This document shows positions 34,883 through 43,910 of a DNA stretch of 64,000 bases, in pieces (the first letter of the stretch is position 1; each line of letters starts with the position of its first letter). The notes beneath the pieces were generated by a model that was not told the DNA's origin, searched no databases, and saw only the letters and a program-made list of their open reading frames with translations. Origin of the DNA: an uncultured Collinsella sp. (GTDB lineage Bacteria; Actinomycetota; Coriobacteriia; Coriobacteriales; Coriobacteriaceae); assembly GCA_938023085.1 (NCBI GenBank), contig CALHDP010000164.1, positions 1 through 64,000 on the forward strand. The letters are read 5' to 3'. The position numbers and the translations under genes were made by a program.

Positions 34883-36655
34883 ATGATTGAAACTGAGAAC
34901 AAGGTGTATGCCCGTCGCTGCGAGAGCCATGTCGAGGCCCTGCGCCGCGCCGTTCCGGGCTGCATCGAGAAGGTCGAGTGGCAGTGTGAGGACCAGCTGA
35001 CGATTACCGTCAAGCAGGACAAGCTGCCCGAGGCCGTCCACTACCTGTATTACGAGCGCTACGGCTGGATTCCCGTGATCATCGGCAACGACGAGCGCAG
35101 TCTGTGCGGCCGTTACGCCGTGTACTACGTCATCTCCATGGAGGGGGAGGACCCCGGCTGGGTGACCGTGCGCACCGAGGTCGATCCCGCCAAGATGACG
35201 TTCCCGTCCGTGACGCCGTTCGTCCCCGCCTGCGTGTGGGGCGAGCGCGAGCTGCGCGATATGTTCGGCCTGATTCCCGAGGGCCTTCCCGATCGTCGCC
35301 GCCTGGTGCTGCCCGATGACTGGCCCAGCGGCCTGTACCCGCTGCGCAAGGACTCCATGGACTACCGCTTCCGTCCCGCTCCCGCGAGCGACATGGAAAA
35401 CTACGAGTTCTTGGCCGATACCAAGGGCAAGGAGACCACGCTTGTCCCCATGGGCCCGCTGCACATTACCTCCGACGAGCCCGGCCACTTCCGCCTGTTC
35501 GTCGAGGGCGAGACGATCGTCGACGCCGACTACCGTCTGTTCTACGTGCACCGCGGCATGGAGAAGGTCGCCGAGACGCGCCTGAACTATGACGCCGTGA
35601 CGTTCCTCGCCGACCGTATCTGCGGCATCTGCGGCTGCGCCCACTCGGTGGCCTACGCCGAGGCCGTCGAGCGCGCCCAGGGCATTCATGTCCCGCCGCG
35701 CGCCCAGTACATCCGCGCCATCATGCTCGAGGTCGAGCGCCTGCACTCGCATCTGCTCAACATTGGCCTGGCGTCGCACTACACGGGCTTCGATTCCGGC
35801 TTCCAGCAGTTCTTCCGCGTCCGCGAGAAGTCCATGGACCTGGCCGAGAAGCTCTCCGGTCACCGCAAGACCTACGGCCTCAACGTGATCGGCGGCGTGC
35901 GTCGCGACATTTTGGCCGAGCAGAAGCTCTCCACGCTCACGACCATCCACCAGCTGCGCTCCGAGGTTCAGGAACTCGTCGACGTGCTGCTCTCCACGCC
36001 CAACTTTATCGAGCGTACGAGCGGCATCGGCATCTTGGACCGCAAGATCGCACGTGACTTCTCGCCGGTCGGCCCGCTCATGCGTGGCTCGGGCTATGCC
36101 CGCGACGTGCGCTTTGACCATCCCTTCGACGGCTACGCCGATCCGGACGTCCAAAAGATGCACGCCGCCACGGCCGACACCTGCGATGCCTTCGGCCGTA
36201 CCGCCGTTCGCATCCAGGAGGTCTACGATTCGATCGACATGATTGAGACCATGCTCGAGAACTGCCCGTCGGGCCCCATCCTCACCACGGATTGGGAGTA
36301 CACCCCGCACAAGTACGCCATCGGCGCCACCGAGGCGCCGCGCGGCGAGGACGTGCACTGGGCTATGCTTGGCAACAACCAGAAGTGCTACCGCTGGCGC
36401 GCCAAGGCCGCCACGTACAGCAACTGGCCGGTTCTGCGCTACATGTTCCGCGGCAACACCGTGGGCGATGCGGCGCTGATCGTCGGCTCGCTCGACCCGT
36501 GCTACTCCTGCACCGACCGCGTGACGGTGACCGATGTCGCCGCCAAGCGCGACCACGTGCTCGACAAGGAGCAGTTCGAGAACGTCTGGCGCGACAAGTC
36601 GCCGCTTGCGGGCGAGGGCACCATGGCCGCTCCGCTCGATGAGGAGGCGCTCTAA
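34883..36655 (+). CDS. hyfG: Group 4 [NiFe]-hydrogenase large subunit (HyfG/HycE)
   Basis: A 590-residue fusion of a NuoC-like N-terminal domain (residues ~1-170) and a NuoD-like [NiFe] catalytic domain. The nickel site is formed by RICGICGCAHS and by DPCYSC (C540 and C543). A 44-residue tail follows TDR (R546), the usual cut position for the maturation protease, whose gene hycI is downstream. It makes H2 from protons in the cytoplasm. Both CxxC motifs are intact, so activity is expected once hyp genes, not in this window, are supplied. Confidence 0.95.
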   Translation: MIETENKVYARRCESHVEALRRAVPGCIEKVEWQCEDQLTITVKQDKLPEAVHYLYYERYGWIPVIIGNDERSLCGRYAVYYVISMEGEDPGWVTVRTEVDPAKMTFPSVTPFVPACVWGERELRDMFGLIPEGLPDRRRLVLPDDWPSGLYPLRKDSMDYRFRPAPASDMENYEFLADTKGKETTLVPMGPLHITSDEPGHFRLFVEGETIVDADYRLFYVHRGMEKVAETRLNYDAVTFLADRICGICGCAHSVAYAEAVERAQGIHVPPRAQYIRAIMLEVERLHSHLLNIGLASHYTGFDSGFQQFFRVREKSMDLAEKLSGHRKTYGLNVIGGVRRDILAEQKLSTLTTIHQLRSEVQELVDVLLSTPNFIERTSGIGILDRKIARDFSPVGPLMRGSGYARDVRFDHPFDGYADPDVQKMHAATADTCDAFGRTAVRIQEVYDSIDMIETMLENCPSGPILTTDWEYTPHKYAIGATEAPRGEDVHWAMLGNNQKCYRWRAKAATYSNWPVLRYMFRGNTVGDAALIVGSLDPCYSCTDRVTVTDVAAKRDHVLDKEQFENVWRDKSPLAGEGTMAAPLDEEAL

Positions 36656-36656
36656 T

Positions 36657-37373
36657 ATGCTGAAGCTTTGGAAGGTTAACGCCAAGGCCGGCGACGCGAC
36701 GGTCAAGTACCCGTTTGCGCCGTTCCCCACCAACAAGGACATGCGCGGCAAGCCCGAGCACAACGCCGAGCTCTGCATCGCCTGCGGAGCCTGCGGCGTG
36801 GCGTGCCCGGCCGATGCCATTCGCATGGACACCGACCTTGCGGCCGATACCATCACCTGGTCGATCGACTACGGTCGCTGCATCTTTTGCGGCCGCTGCG
36901 AGGAAGCCTGCCCCATGGAGGCCATCAAGCTCACCGAGGAGTTTGAGCTGGCCGTCATGAGCAAGGACGACCTCACCAGCAAGAGCGTCTATACGCTCGA
37001 GCATTGCTCGCGCTGCGGCAAGCCGTTTGCCCCGCACAAGGAGATCGACTACGCCAAGCGTCTGCTGCAAAAGGCCGGCGGCATGGAGGCCGAGCAGGCT
37101 GCCCGTACCGTCGGTATGTGCCAGGAGTGCAAGCGCGAGCTCGACGCCCTGCGCGCCGCCTCGGCCGTAAAGACCGGCAACGCTGCCGGCATGGCTGCCA
37201 ACGAGACGCTTGCGTCCGGCGAGCCCCAGGGCCCCGGCATGGAGTATCTGGGCGGCCACGGCGTGAACCCGGAGTATATCGACCGCGAGCTCAACCCCGA
37301 TGCGCCCGAGATTCCCGCCGGTCCGGCGCCGGTCGAGGGCATCATCATGGATTTTGATACGAAGGAGGAGTAA
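36657..37373 (+). CDS. hyfH: Hydrogenase-4 component H, 4Fe-4S subunit with C-terminal extension
   Basis: A 238-residue NuoI-like protein with two [4Fe-4S] motifs (CIACGACGVACPADA and CIFCGRCEEACPMEA) around residues 40-100. HyfH and HycF are about 180 residues, so this one is longer. The extension holds two extra pairs, HCSRCGKPFAPHKE and MCQECKREL, that resemble a metal-binding ribbon. It starts 1 base after hyfG ends, with GAGGAGG inside hyfG. It links the hydrogenase small subunit to the HyfA/FdhF arm. Confidence 0.9.
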   Translation: MLKLWKVNAKAGDATVKYPFAPFPTNKDMRGKPEHNAELCIACGACGVACPADAIRMDTDLAADTITWSIDYGRCIFCGRCEEACPMEAIKLTEEFELAVMSKDDLTSKSVYTLEHCSRCGKPFAPHKEIDYAKRLLQKAGGMEAEQAARTVGMCQECKRELDALRAASAVKTGNAAGMAANETLASGEPQGPGMEYLGGHGVNPEYIDRELNPDAPEIPAGPAPVEGIIMDFDTKEE

Positions 37374-37375
37374 CC

Positions 37376-38158
37376 ATGGCCGAACCCACGCTTTTGCCCG
37401 AGCGGCTTCAGTACCGCCCGACCAAGATCGAGCTCGACGAGAGCATCGAGAAGGCCAAGGAGACCCTTCTTAAGAAGATCAAGCGCTCGGTGTACGTCTA
37501 CCGTGTCGACTGCGGCGGCTGCAACGGCTGCGAGATCGAGATCTTCGGTTCCATCACGCCCGTCTTCGACGTCGAGCGCTTTGGCATCAAGGTCGTGCCC
37601 TCGCCCCGTCACGCCGATGTGCTGCTGTACACCGGCGCCGTGACGCGTGCCATGCGCATGCCGGCCCTGCGCGCCTTTGAGGCCGCACCCGATCCCAAGA
37701 TCGTGGTGTCCTATGGCGCGTGCGGCTGCACCGGCGGCATCTTCTACGATAACTACTGCGTCTGGGGCGGTACGGACAAGATTCTGCCGGTCGATGTCTA
37801 CATCCCCGGCTGCCCGCCCAGCCCCGCGCAGACCGTCTACGGCTTTGCCATGGCGCTCGGTCTGCTGGACCAAAAGCTCCATGCCGAGACCACGGTGGAG
37901 GCCGCCGGCGAGCAGGCCGACATCTTGCACCCCGGCGTGCCGTACAAGCTGCGCGTTGCCATCGAGCGCGAGGCTCGCGCCATGAGCGGCTACCGTTACG
38001 GCCGCGATCTCGCCAACGAGTTTATGGATACGCTCGAGGGCGCGCCCAAGGGCGATGTCCGCGGTGCCATGGCGCTGCTCATCGACAAGCAGGACGATCC
38101 GCGCCGCGTCGAGGTGTACTCGGCGCTGCAGGATCTGGTGCTGGCCGGAGGTCGCTAG
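37376..38158 (+). CDS. hyfI: [NiFe]-hydrogenase small subunit (HyfI/HycG)
   Basis: A 260-residue NuoB-like subunit that holds the [4Fe-4S] cluster nearest the nickel site. VDCGGCNGCEIEIF, SYGACGCTGGIF and PGCPPSPAQT supply the cluster cysteines. The length fits HyfI (252). AAGGAGG precedes the ATG, and the stop codon touches the next start (TAGATG). Confidence 0.94.
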   Translation: MAEPTLLPERLQYRPTKIELDESIEKAKETLLKKIKRSVYVYRVDCGGCNGCEIEIFGSITPVFDVERFGIKVVPSPRHADVLLYTGAVTRAMRMPALRAFEAAPDPKIVVSYGACGCTGGIFYDNYCVWGGTDKILPVDVYIPGCPPSPAQTVYGFAMALGLLDQKLHAETTVEAAGEQADILHPGVPYKLRVAIEREARAMSGYRYGRDLANEFMDTLEGAPKGDVRGAMALLIDKQDDPRRVEVYSALQDLVLAGGR

Positions 38159-38740
38159 ATGGAGCTCACGGACCGCTCTGGTTACTTTGCGGGCCCCGGC
38201 ATGCTCGGCGGCTCCTTTGGCGATGCCTCGCGCGCAAGCGGCGAGGCTGCCGAGGGCGTCGCCGACCCCTGCCTGGGCCATGCGCCCGATCAGGTGGTCT
38301 TTTACGAGCTCACGCGTAAGTTTGTGGAGACCGAGGAAGACGTTCCCCAGGAGGCCTGCGACGTGCTGTACTACACGCTCGCCGTGGGCCACCACACCGG
38401 CGTGCTCGATTGCTTTGAGCCGCGCCTGTCGGTGCCGGTTGATGTGTTCTATACGCTTATCGACGCGCTGCCGGAGGGGGAGGCCAAGACCAAGTTCGAG
38501 GCCATCCGTTCCTTTGGCGAGTGCCAGCTTGACAAGGCGGCGGTGCCGTCGCTACTCGAGGTCTGCGATACGCTGCTCGACGAGCGCGGTTTTCGCGGCT
38601 CGGCCAAGGCCGGCATCTCGGTGTTCGATGACGACTTTGGCCTGCATGCCCAGCAGGTCGCGTTCTTAATGAAGTTTCGCGATCTGGTTGAGCGTGTGCG
38701 CGATGTGTCGGGCGTGTATCTGACGGGGAGGCTACAGTAA
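38159..38740 (+). CDS. Formate hydrogenlyase maturation protein, HycH/HyfJ family
   Basis: A 193-residue protein resembling HycH/HyfJ, needed for assembly of the hydrogenase of formate hydrogenlyase. It contains YYTLAVGHHTGVLDCFEP, typical of the family. It is longer than Escherichia coli HycH (136) because of extra N-terminal residues (to about 35). It is encoded between the small subunit and the protease, with 1-base overlap to the latter, so its role in this complex is well supported by context. Confidence 0.8.
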   Translation: MELTDRSGYFAGPGMLGGSFGDASRASGEAAEGVADPCLGHAPDQVVFYELTRKFVETEEDVPQEACDVLYYTLAVGHHTGVLDCFEPRLSVPVDVFYTLIDALPEGEAKTKFEAIRSFGECQLDKAAVPSLLEVCDTLLDERGFRGSAKAGISVFDDDFGLHAQQVAFLMKFRDLVERVRDVSGVYLTGRLQ

Positions 38741-39243
38741 TGGGTCGCGTTGTGGATGGCCGTGTGAACGGCGCCCCGTTTGCGGGCATCGTGCTCACGG
38801 CGGGAAGCGTGCTGCGTGCCGACGATGCCGCCGGCCCCGTGCTCTCCAAAAAGATGGAGGACGCGCCCATCGCCGGTTGGTACACCATCGACGGAGGCCA
38901 AACGCCCGAGGATGACATCATCGAGGTCAAGCGCGAGCGTCCGCCGCGTTTGGTTTTGGTTGATGCCGCCGACATGGCGCTGCCCGTCGGCGCCATCCGC
39001 TTGCTCGACAAACGCGACGTGGCCCGCAAGTCGATGTTCACCACGCATTCGCTTCCCTTGTCGATTCTGATCGAAGAGATTGAGCAATCGTGTGATGATA
39101 TCGTCTTCGTCGGAATTCAGCCGGGCGACACGGAGTTCTACAACCCCATGTCCCCGGAAGTCTTTGACGCCGTCGACGCCGTGTACGACGCCGTGACCGC
39201 CAACGACTTTTCCCACTTTGTCCGCTTGGGGCAAGAGCAGTAG
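38740..39243 (+). CDS. hycI: Hydrogenase maturation protease (HycI family)
   Basis: A 167-residue endopeptidase that removes the tail of the large subunit after nickel insertion. The early LTAGSVLRADDAAGP corresponds to the G-N-x-L-x-x-DD-G region of HycI, with the acidic nickel ligands; VLVDAADM and THSLPLSILIEEIE follow, and FVGIQPGD is the later conserved block. The usual GN at the start of the motif is AG here. It overlaps the preceding stop codon by 1 base. Confidence 0.88.
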   Translation: MGRVVDGRVNGAPFAGIVLTAGSVLRADDAAGPVLSKKMEDAPIAGWYTIDGGQTPEDDIIEVKRERPPRLVLVDAADMALPVGAIRLLDKRDVARKSMFTTHSLPLSILIEEIEQSCDDIVFVGIQPGDTEFYNPMSPEVFDAVDAVYDAVTANDFSHFVRLGQEQ

Positions 39244-39282
39244 GAGCACTTGTTCCATTTTGTTAGGAAAGAAGTGATTGAC

Positions 39283-40122
39283 ATGGCAGATTCCAAGGTG
39301 GAGTATCCCGCTCCCGATTGCCTGGCGCCCGCCGCGATCGAGGCCAAGACCGAGGTCGCCGGCGTGACCAAGGCTAACCTGCCGGTCGCGAAGGCCTTTC
39401 TGTTGGCAATGTTCGCCGGTGCGTTCATCGCCTTCGGCGGCCTGTTCTTTACGGTGTTTTTGAGCGATAGCACGCTGGGCTGGGGTGCCCAGCGCGTCGT
39501 GGGCGGCCTGTGCTTTTGCCTGGGCCTGGTGCTGGTACTGGTGTGCGGCGCCGAGCTGTTTACCGGCAATTCGCTTATGGTTTGCGCGCTCAAGAGCAAA
39601 AAGATCACCCTGGCTCAGATGCTCAAGGCATGGGTCGTCGTGTGGGTCGGCAATTTTGTCGGCGCCCTGTTCATCGTCTTTTTGGTGTACATGGCCGGCA
39701 TCTATAAGCTCAACGGCGAGGCGGTCGCCAACTCCATGGTGAGCGTCGCCGCTGGCAAGGTGACGATCGACTGGGTGACGATCTTCTTCCGCGGCATCCT
39801 GTGCAACATCTTTGTGTGCCTGGCCGTGTGGATCGGTACCGCCGGCAAGACCGTGGTCGATAAGGTCGTTGGCATTCTGCTGCCCATCGCCGCCTTTGTG
39901 GCCTGCGGTTTTGAGCACTGCGTTGCCAACATGTACTTTTTGCCCATGGGCGCCGTGATGCATGCATGCGGCTATGGCGCCGACGTCGCCGGCGCCGATG
40001 CGCTCAACGCTGCGGGCATTGCGTTTAACCTGTCCGCTGCCACGCTGGGCAACATCGTGGGCGGCGCGGTTCTGGTCGCGCTCGGCTACTGGTTTATCTA
40101 CGCCAAGAAGTCCGAGGCTTAA
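39283..40122 (+). CDS. Formate/nitrite transporter family channel (FocA/FocB-like)
   Basis: A 279-residue membrane channel of the FNT family with six helices. GAFIAFGGLFFTV, FTGNSLMVCALKSKKI, FVACGFEHCVANMYFLP and LGNIVGGA are the usual blocks; the central pore histidine is in GFEHCVANM. It should pass formate into the cell for FdhF. It is the last gene of the operon, in the position of focB in Escherichia coli. ATG 39283 is preferred; GTG 39274 would put the site AGGAAAG too close. Confidence 0.92.
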   Translation: MADSKVEYPAPDCLAPAAIEAKTEVAGVTKANLPVAKAFLLAMFAGAFIAFGGLFFTVFLSDSTLGWGAQRVVGGLCFCLGLVLVLVCGAELFTGNSLMVCALKSKKITLAQMLKAWVVVWVGNFVGALFIVFLVYMAGIYKLNGEAVANSMVSVAAGKVTIDWVTIFFRGILCNIFVCLAVWIGTAGKTVVDKVVGILLPIAAFVACGFEHCVANMYFLPMGAVMHACGYGADVAGADALNAAGIAFNLSAATLGNIVGGAVLVALGYWFIYAKKSEA

Positions 40123-40142
40123 TAAGCCGGAATGACGTACGG

Positions 40143-40178
40143 GCCTCCCGAGGGGCGTTTGCCTTTTGGGAGGCTCTT
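40143..40178 (+). terminator. Possible terminator after the formate channel gene
   Basis: GCCTCCC (40143-40149) pairs with GGGAGGC (40168-40174), followed by TCTTCG. The T run is poor, so termination may be partial or factor-dependent. Confidence 0.45.
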
Positions 40179-40282
40179 CGTGTCTTGCTGCGGTGGATGC
40201 TGCGGGCTTTGCGTCGCGGCAGCTGGTGGCAGAACTGTGGTGCGGTGGGGCTTGGACCCCTGAGATGGAAGGAATAATCGAG

Positions 40283-42400
40283 ATGGCATCGAGAGCTATG
40301 CATGACGGTCGCTCCGTGGTGACGACATGCGGGGGATGCTATGCCGATTGCGCCTTTGCGGCACGCGTTGAGGACGGTCGCGTGGTGGCCGAGTTGCCGG
40401 TGCCGGGGCATCCGTGCGCGGCGCGTGCCCTGTGCGCCCGCGGGCGGCATCGCCTGGACATGCCGTTTGACGAGCACGACCGGATTTTGCACCCCATGCG
40501 TCGCCGAGCTAATGGCTCGGGGTTCGATGCGATTACCTGGGACGAGGCGTTTGACCAGATTGCCGAGCGTCTTTTGGGGATTGTTGACGAGCGCGGGGCC
40601 CGTGCGCTGGGCATGACGCTCGGCGTGCCCTCGTTCGACCGTTACTGGGCGTATCGCTTTATGCATACGCTGGGTTCACCCAACGTATACGGTGCCGACG
40701 GCGCCTGCGAGGTAAGCCGACTTACCGGTTGGGAGCACAGCCTGGGCTATAGTCCCGCCTCCGACCTGGCGCACACCGATTGCATCATGTATCTGGGGCG
40801 TTCCATTGTCGATTCGTCGACGATGGGGGCCGTTGATGCGCTCAACGATGCGCGTCGCCGTGGGGCGAAGATTATCGTGGTTGACCCCCGGCGCAGTGGC
40901 TCGGCTGCTTTTGCCGATCGCTGGCTCCGCGTGCGCCCGGGCTGCGACTTGGCGCTGCTGTTGGGTATTGTCCACGTGCTGATTGTCGAGGACCTATACG
41001 ACCACGACTTTGTGGCCCGCTATACCACGGGTTTTGATGAGCTGGCGCAGGCGGCTGGCGCTTGGACGCCCGAGTGGGCCGAGTCCATGTGCGACGTGCC
41101 GGCCGCAGAGATTGTCGCCACGGCGCGCGATCTCGCATCCGTCGCGCCTGCCGCCGTGGTGGATGCGGGCTTTCATGGTGGCATCGGTATCGCGTATGCC
41201 AATAGCACCCAGACCGCGCGTGCTATCTGCTTGGTCGATGTGCTGCTGGGCTGCATCGGACACGCGGGCGGTGCCCTCAATCCACCCGCGCCGCTTGTGT
41301 TGGGCGACCTCGATCCCGCACGCTTTGCGACGCCGCCGGTGCCGCGCGGGCCCAAGCTAGGGTCCGAGCGCTATCCACTGGTCGATCCGGTGCGCGGCCT
41401 GTGCACGACCATCGGTCAGTCGATTCTTGCCGGCGATTTGCGTGGGCTCATTGTCTATGCCAGTAACCCCGGTGCGGGCTATGGCAATGCACAGGCTTGG
41501 TTGAGTATTTTGCAGCAGCTCGACTTGCTTGTGACGATTGATATTCGCTGGTCCGAGACGGCGCGCGCTTCTGACTTCGTGTTGCCCGACGTGACGTATC
41601 TGGAGGCCGACCGCGGTGTGGGCGCAGTCGTGGGCGCCAATGATTCGCGCGTGTTCTACCGCAACGCCGTGCTGCCCATTTTGCATGACGACACGAGGCC
41701 GGGGCGGGAGATCTTTGCCGGTTTGGCGCAGGCGTGCGGCGTGGGCGAGTACTTCCGGTTTACATCCGACGATCTGGCGGCTGCCCAGGTGGCACCGTTT
41801 GGGATTGATCTGGACGAGCTCAAGGAACGCGGCTGGGCCGACACGGGTGTTGCGTTGCCGTTGCGTACGGGCGAGCCGGCGATTCCCTTGGACGGCGGCA
41901 AAATTGCGCTGGCAAGCGACGTATGGGAACGAGCCGGCCTGGGCCGCGTTCCCGGTTGGGTTGCGCCCATGGTGGAGCCCGGTCCGGGAATGTTTCGCCT
42001 CATTAGCGGCAACCGTCCCTTTGAGTCGCATACCTCGCGAAGGCTTGCGGCCCAAGGTGCCGCCGAGGCTGGATCGGACCTGGATGCTGTGCAGATGAAT
42101 GCCGATGTTGCTGCGCACATGGGCATCGCCGACGGCGAGATCGTCGAGCTCGTGAGCGATATGGGCCGCGACCGCGTGCGCGTGGAGACGACGCCGTATC
42201 TGCATCCGGCGTGTATCTTTACGTCGGCCGCCCCCGGCGGACGTTCGTTTGGCGCCGATGCCGGCGGCGCTCAAGCCTTGGGCGTCGGCCCGCTCGACCA
42301 TACACCGTTGCGTTGGGACCCGTTGACGGGCGCCGCGCTCACTCAGGAAAACGCCGTTCGCGTGGAAAAGATCGCGGCGCGCGAGGATAATAACGAGTAA
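40283..42400 (+). CDS. Molybdopterin oxidoreductase, DMSO-reductase family
   Basis: A 705-residue enzyme with an N-terminal [4Fe-4S] site (TCGGCYADCAFAARVEDG and HPCAARALC), then bis-molybdopterin domains: ITWDEAFDQIAERL, a metal-ligand region ADGACEVSRL, VVDPRRSGSAAFADRWLRVRPGCD and a C-terminal dinucleotide-binding domain. No Tat signal is seen, so it works inside the cell. It resembles thiosulfate or polysulfide reductase-type and formate dehydrogenase-type subunits; the substrate is not clear. Residue Cys in GACEVS is the probable Mo ligand. No membrane or 4Fe-4S partner is adjacent. AAGGA lies 11 bases before ATG 40283. Confidence 0.82.
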   Translation: MASRAMHDGRSVVTTCGGCYADCAFAARVEDGRVVAELPVPGHPCAARALCARGRHRLDMPFDEHDRILHPMRRRANGSGFDAITWDEAFDQIAERLLGIVDERGARALGMTLGVPSFDRYWAYRFMHTLGSPNVYGADGACEVSRLTGWEHSLGYSPASDLAHTDCIMYLGRSIVDSSTMGAVDALNDARRRGAKIIVVDPRRSGSAAFADRWLRVRPGCDLALLLGIVHVLIVEDLYDHDFVARYTTGFDELAQAAGAWTPEWAESMCDVPAAEIVATARDLASVAPAAVVDAGFHGGIGIAYANSTQTARAICLVDVLLGCIGHAGGALNPPAPLVLGDLDPARFATPPVPRGPKLGSERYPLVDPVRGLCTTIGQSILAGDLRGLIVYASNPGAGYGNAQAWLSILQQLDLLVTIDIRWSETARASDFVLPDVTYLEADRGVGAVVGANDSRVFYRNAVLPILHDDTRPGREIFAGLAQACGVGEYFRFTSDDLAAAQVAPFGIDLDELKERGWADTGVALPLRTGEPAIPLDGGKIALASDVWERAGLGRVPGWVAPMVEPGPGMFRLISGNRPFESHTSRRLAAQGAAEAGSDLDAVQMNADVAAHMGIADGEIVELVSDMGRDRVRVETTPYLHPACIFTSAAPGGRSFGADAGGAQALGVGPLDHTPLRWDPLTGAALTQENAVRVEKIAAREDNNE

Positions 42401-42452
42401 TTGACTCAGCTGATGTATTCGACTGATTCACGTTTCTTTTGAAAGGCCGCAC

Positions 42453-43910
42453 ATGAGCGATAGCCAGAACATGTCCGATGAGGTGCGCGCCCGCCTGCGC
42501 GCCATTCCCTCCGTCAACGAGCTGCTCGCAGAGTGGCCGGTTGTGAAGGCGGCGAGGGAGACCTGCGACGCGGTGGTGCATGCCGCCGTCACGGCCGAGC
42601 TCGCCGAGCAGCGCGCCGCCATTCGTGCCGGTGCCGCCCCGCGTTCCAAGCGCGACCTGGCCTCGGCCATCGAGTGGCGTGCGCATCGCTCTGCGCTGCC
42701 GAGCCTGCGCCCAGCAGTTAATGCCACGGGCGTGGTCATCCATACCAACTTGGGCCGCGCCCCGCTCGCGGAGTCGGCGGCAAAGGCAGTGGCCGAGGTC
42801 GCGCGCGGGTACAGCACGCTCGAGTACTGCGTCGACACCTGCTCGCGTGGGTCGCGCAAGGAACATGCCGCGCAGCTGATCCGCTCGCTTACCGGTGCCG
42901 AGGACGCGCTGGTCGTTAACAACAACGCCGCCGCTGTGCTGCTGGTGCTGGCGACCCATGCCGCAGGCAAAGAGGTCATCGTCAGCCGCGGCGAGCTTGT
43001 CGAGATCGGCGGCAGTTTCCGCATCCCCGATGTCATGGCGGCCTCGGGCGCCAAACTCGTCGAGGTCGGCGCCACCAACCGCACGCACCTGGCTGATTAT
43101 GAGCAAGCCATCACGCCCGATACGGCGATGATCCTTAAGGTCCATCCTTCCAACTATCGCATCGAGGGTTTTCACGAGGAGGTGGGTTCTCGGGAGCTTG
43201 CGGCGCTTGCTCACAAGCACGGCCTGCTGTTCTACGAGGACCAGGGCTCGGGCGCGCTATTGCCTGACGACATCCTGGTTCGTGGCGGCGAGGAAACCAC
43301 GCCGGCTTCGGTTTCTGCAGGGCTCGATCTGGTGTCGTGCTCGGGCGATAAACTGCTCGGTGCCGCACAGGCGGGCATTATCATGGGCCGTCGCGATCTG
43401 GTCCAGGCCTGTGGGTCGCATCCGCTTATGCGCGCCCTGCGCCCGGGCAAGCTCGCACTGGCGGCGCTCGAGGCTACACTGCGCATCTACATGGATGGGG
43501 CGGATGTGGCCCATCGCGAGGTGCCGGTGCTCAACATGCTCACGCTTCCGCAGGCTCATCTGGAGCGTCGCGCACGCAAGCTGCGCGAGCTGATGGTGAC
43601 GGGCCTCGATAAGGCGGGTTGCCCGTGCGCCGTGCAGGTGGAGATCGTCGAGGAGTCGTCGACTCCCGGCGGCGGCTCGCTGCCTACCGTCGAGCTGCCC
43701 ACGATGTGCGTTGCCGTGCGTCTTGTTGACGCGCGCCTGACGGTCGATGCGCTCAAGCGCTCGCTTGTCCAGGACTTCGACACGCCGGTCGTCACGCGAA
43801 CCTCGCACGATCGCATTTTGTTTGACGTCCGTACGCTCGTGGGCGACCGCGATATCGAGACGGCGGCGTCGACGCTCGTCGCGTGCGTTGAGAGGGCGAT
43901 TGCTCGATGA
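42453..43910 (+). CDS. selA: L-seryl-tRNA(Sec) selenium transferase
   Basis: A 485-residue PLP enzyme that converts seryl-tRNA(Sec) to selenocysteyl-tRNA using selenophosphate. The PLP lysine is K300 in CSGDKLLGAAQAGIIMG, close to K295 of Escherichia coli. NATGVVIHTNLGRAPL and VNNNAAAVLLVL are typical. GAAAGG is 9 bases before the ATG. The stop overlaps the start of selB (ATGA). Confidence 0.97.
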   Translation: MSDSQNMSDEVRARLRAIPSVNELLAEWPVVKAARETCDAVVHAAVTAELAEQRAAIRAGAAPRSKRDLASAIEWRAHRSALPSLRPAVNATGVVIHTNLGRAPLAESAAKAVAEVARGYSTLEYCVDTCSRGSRKEHAAQLIRSLTGAEDALVVNNNAAAVLLVLATHAAGKEVIVSRGELVEIGGSFRIPDVMAASGAKLVEVGATNRTHLADYEQAITPDTAMILKVHPSNYRIEGFHEEVGSRELAALAHKHGLLFYEDQGSGALLPDDILVRGGEETTPASVSAGLDLVSCSGDKLLGAAQAGIIMGRRDLVQACGSHPLMRALRPGKLALAALEATLRIYMDGADVAHREVPVLNMLTLPQAHLERRARKLRELMVTGLDKAGCPCAVQVEIVEESSTPGGGSLPTVELPTMCVAVRLVDARLTVDALKRSLVQDFDTPVVTRTSHDRILFDVRTLVGDRDIETAASTLVACVERAIAR

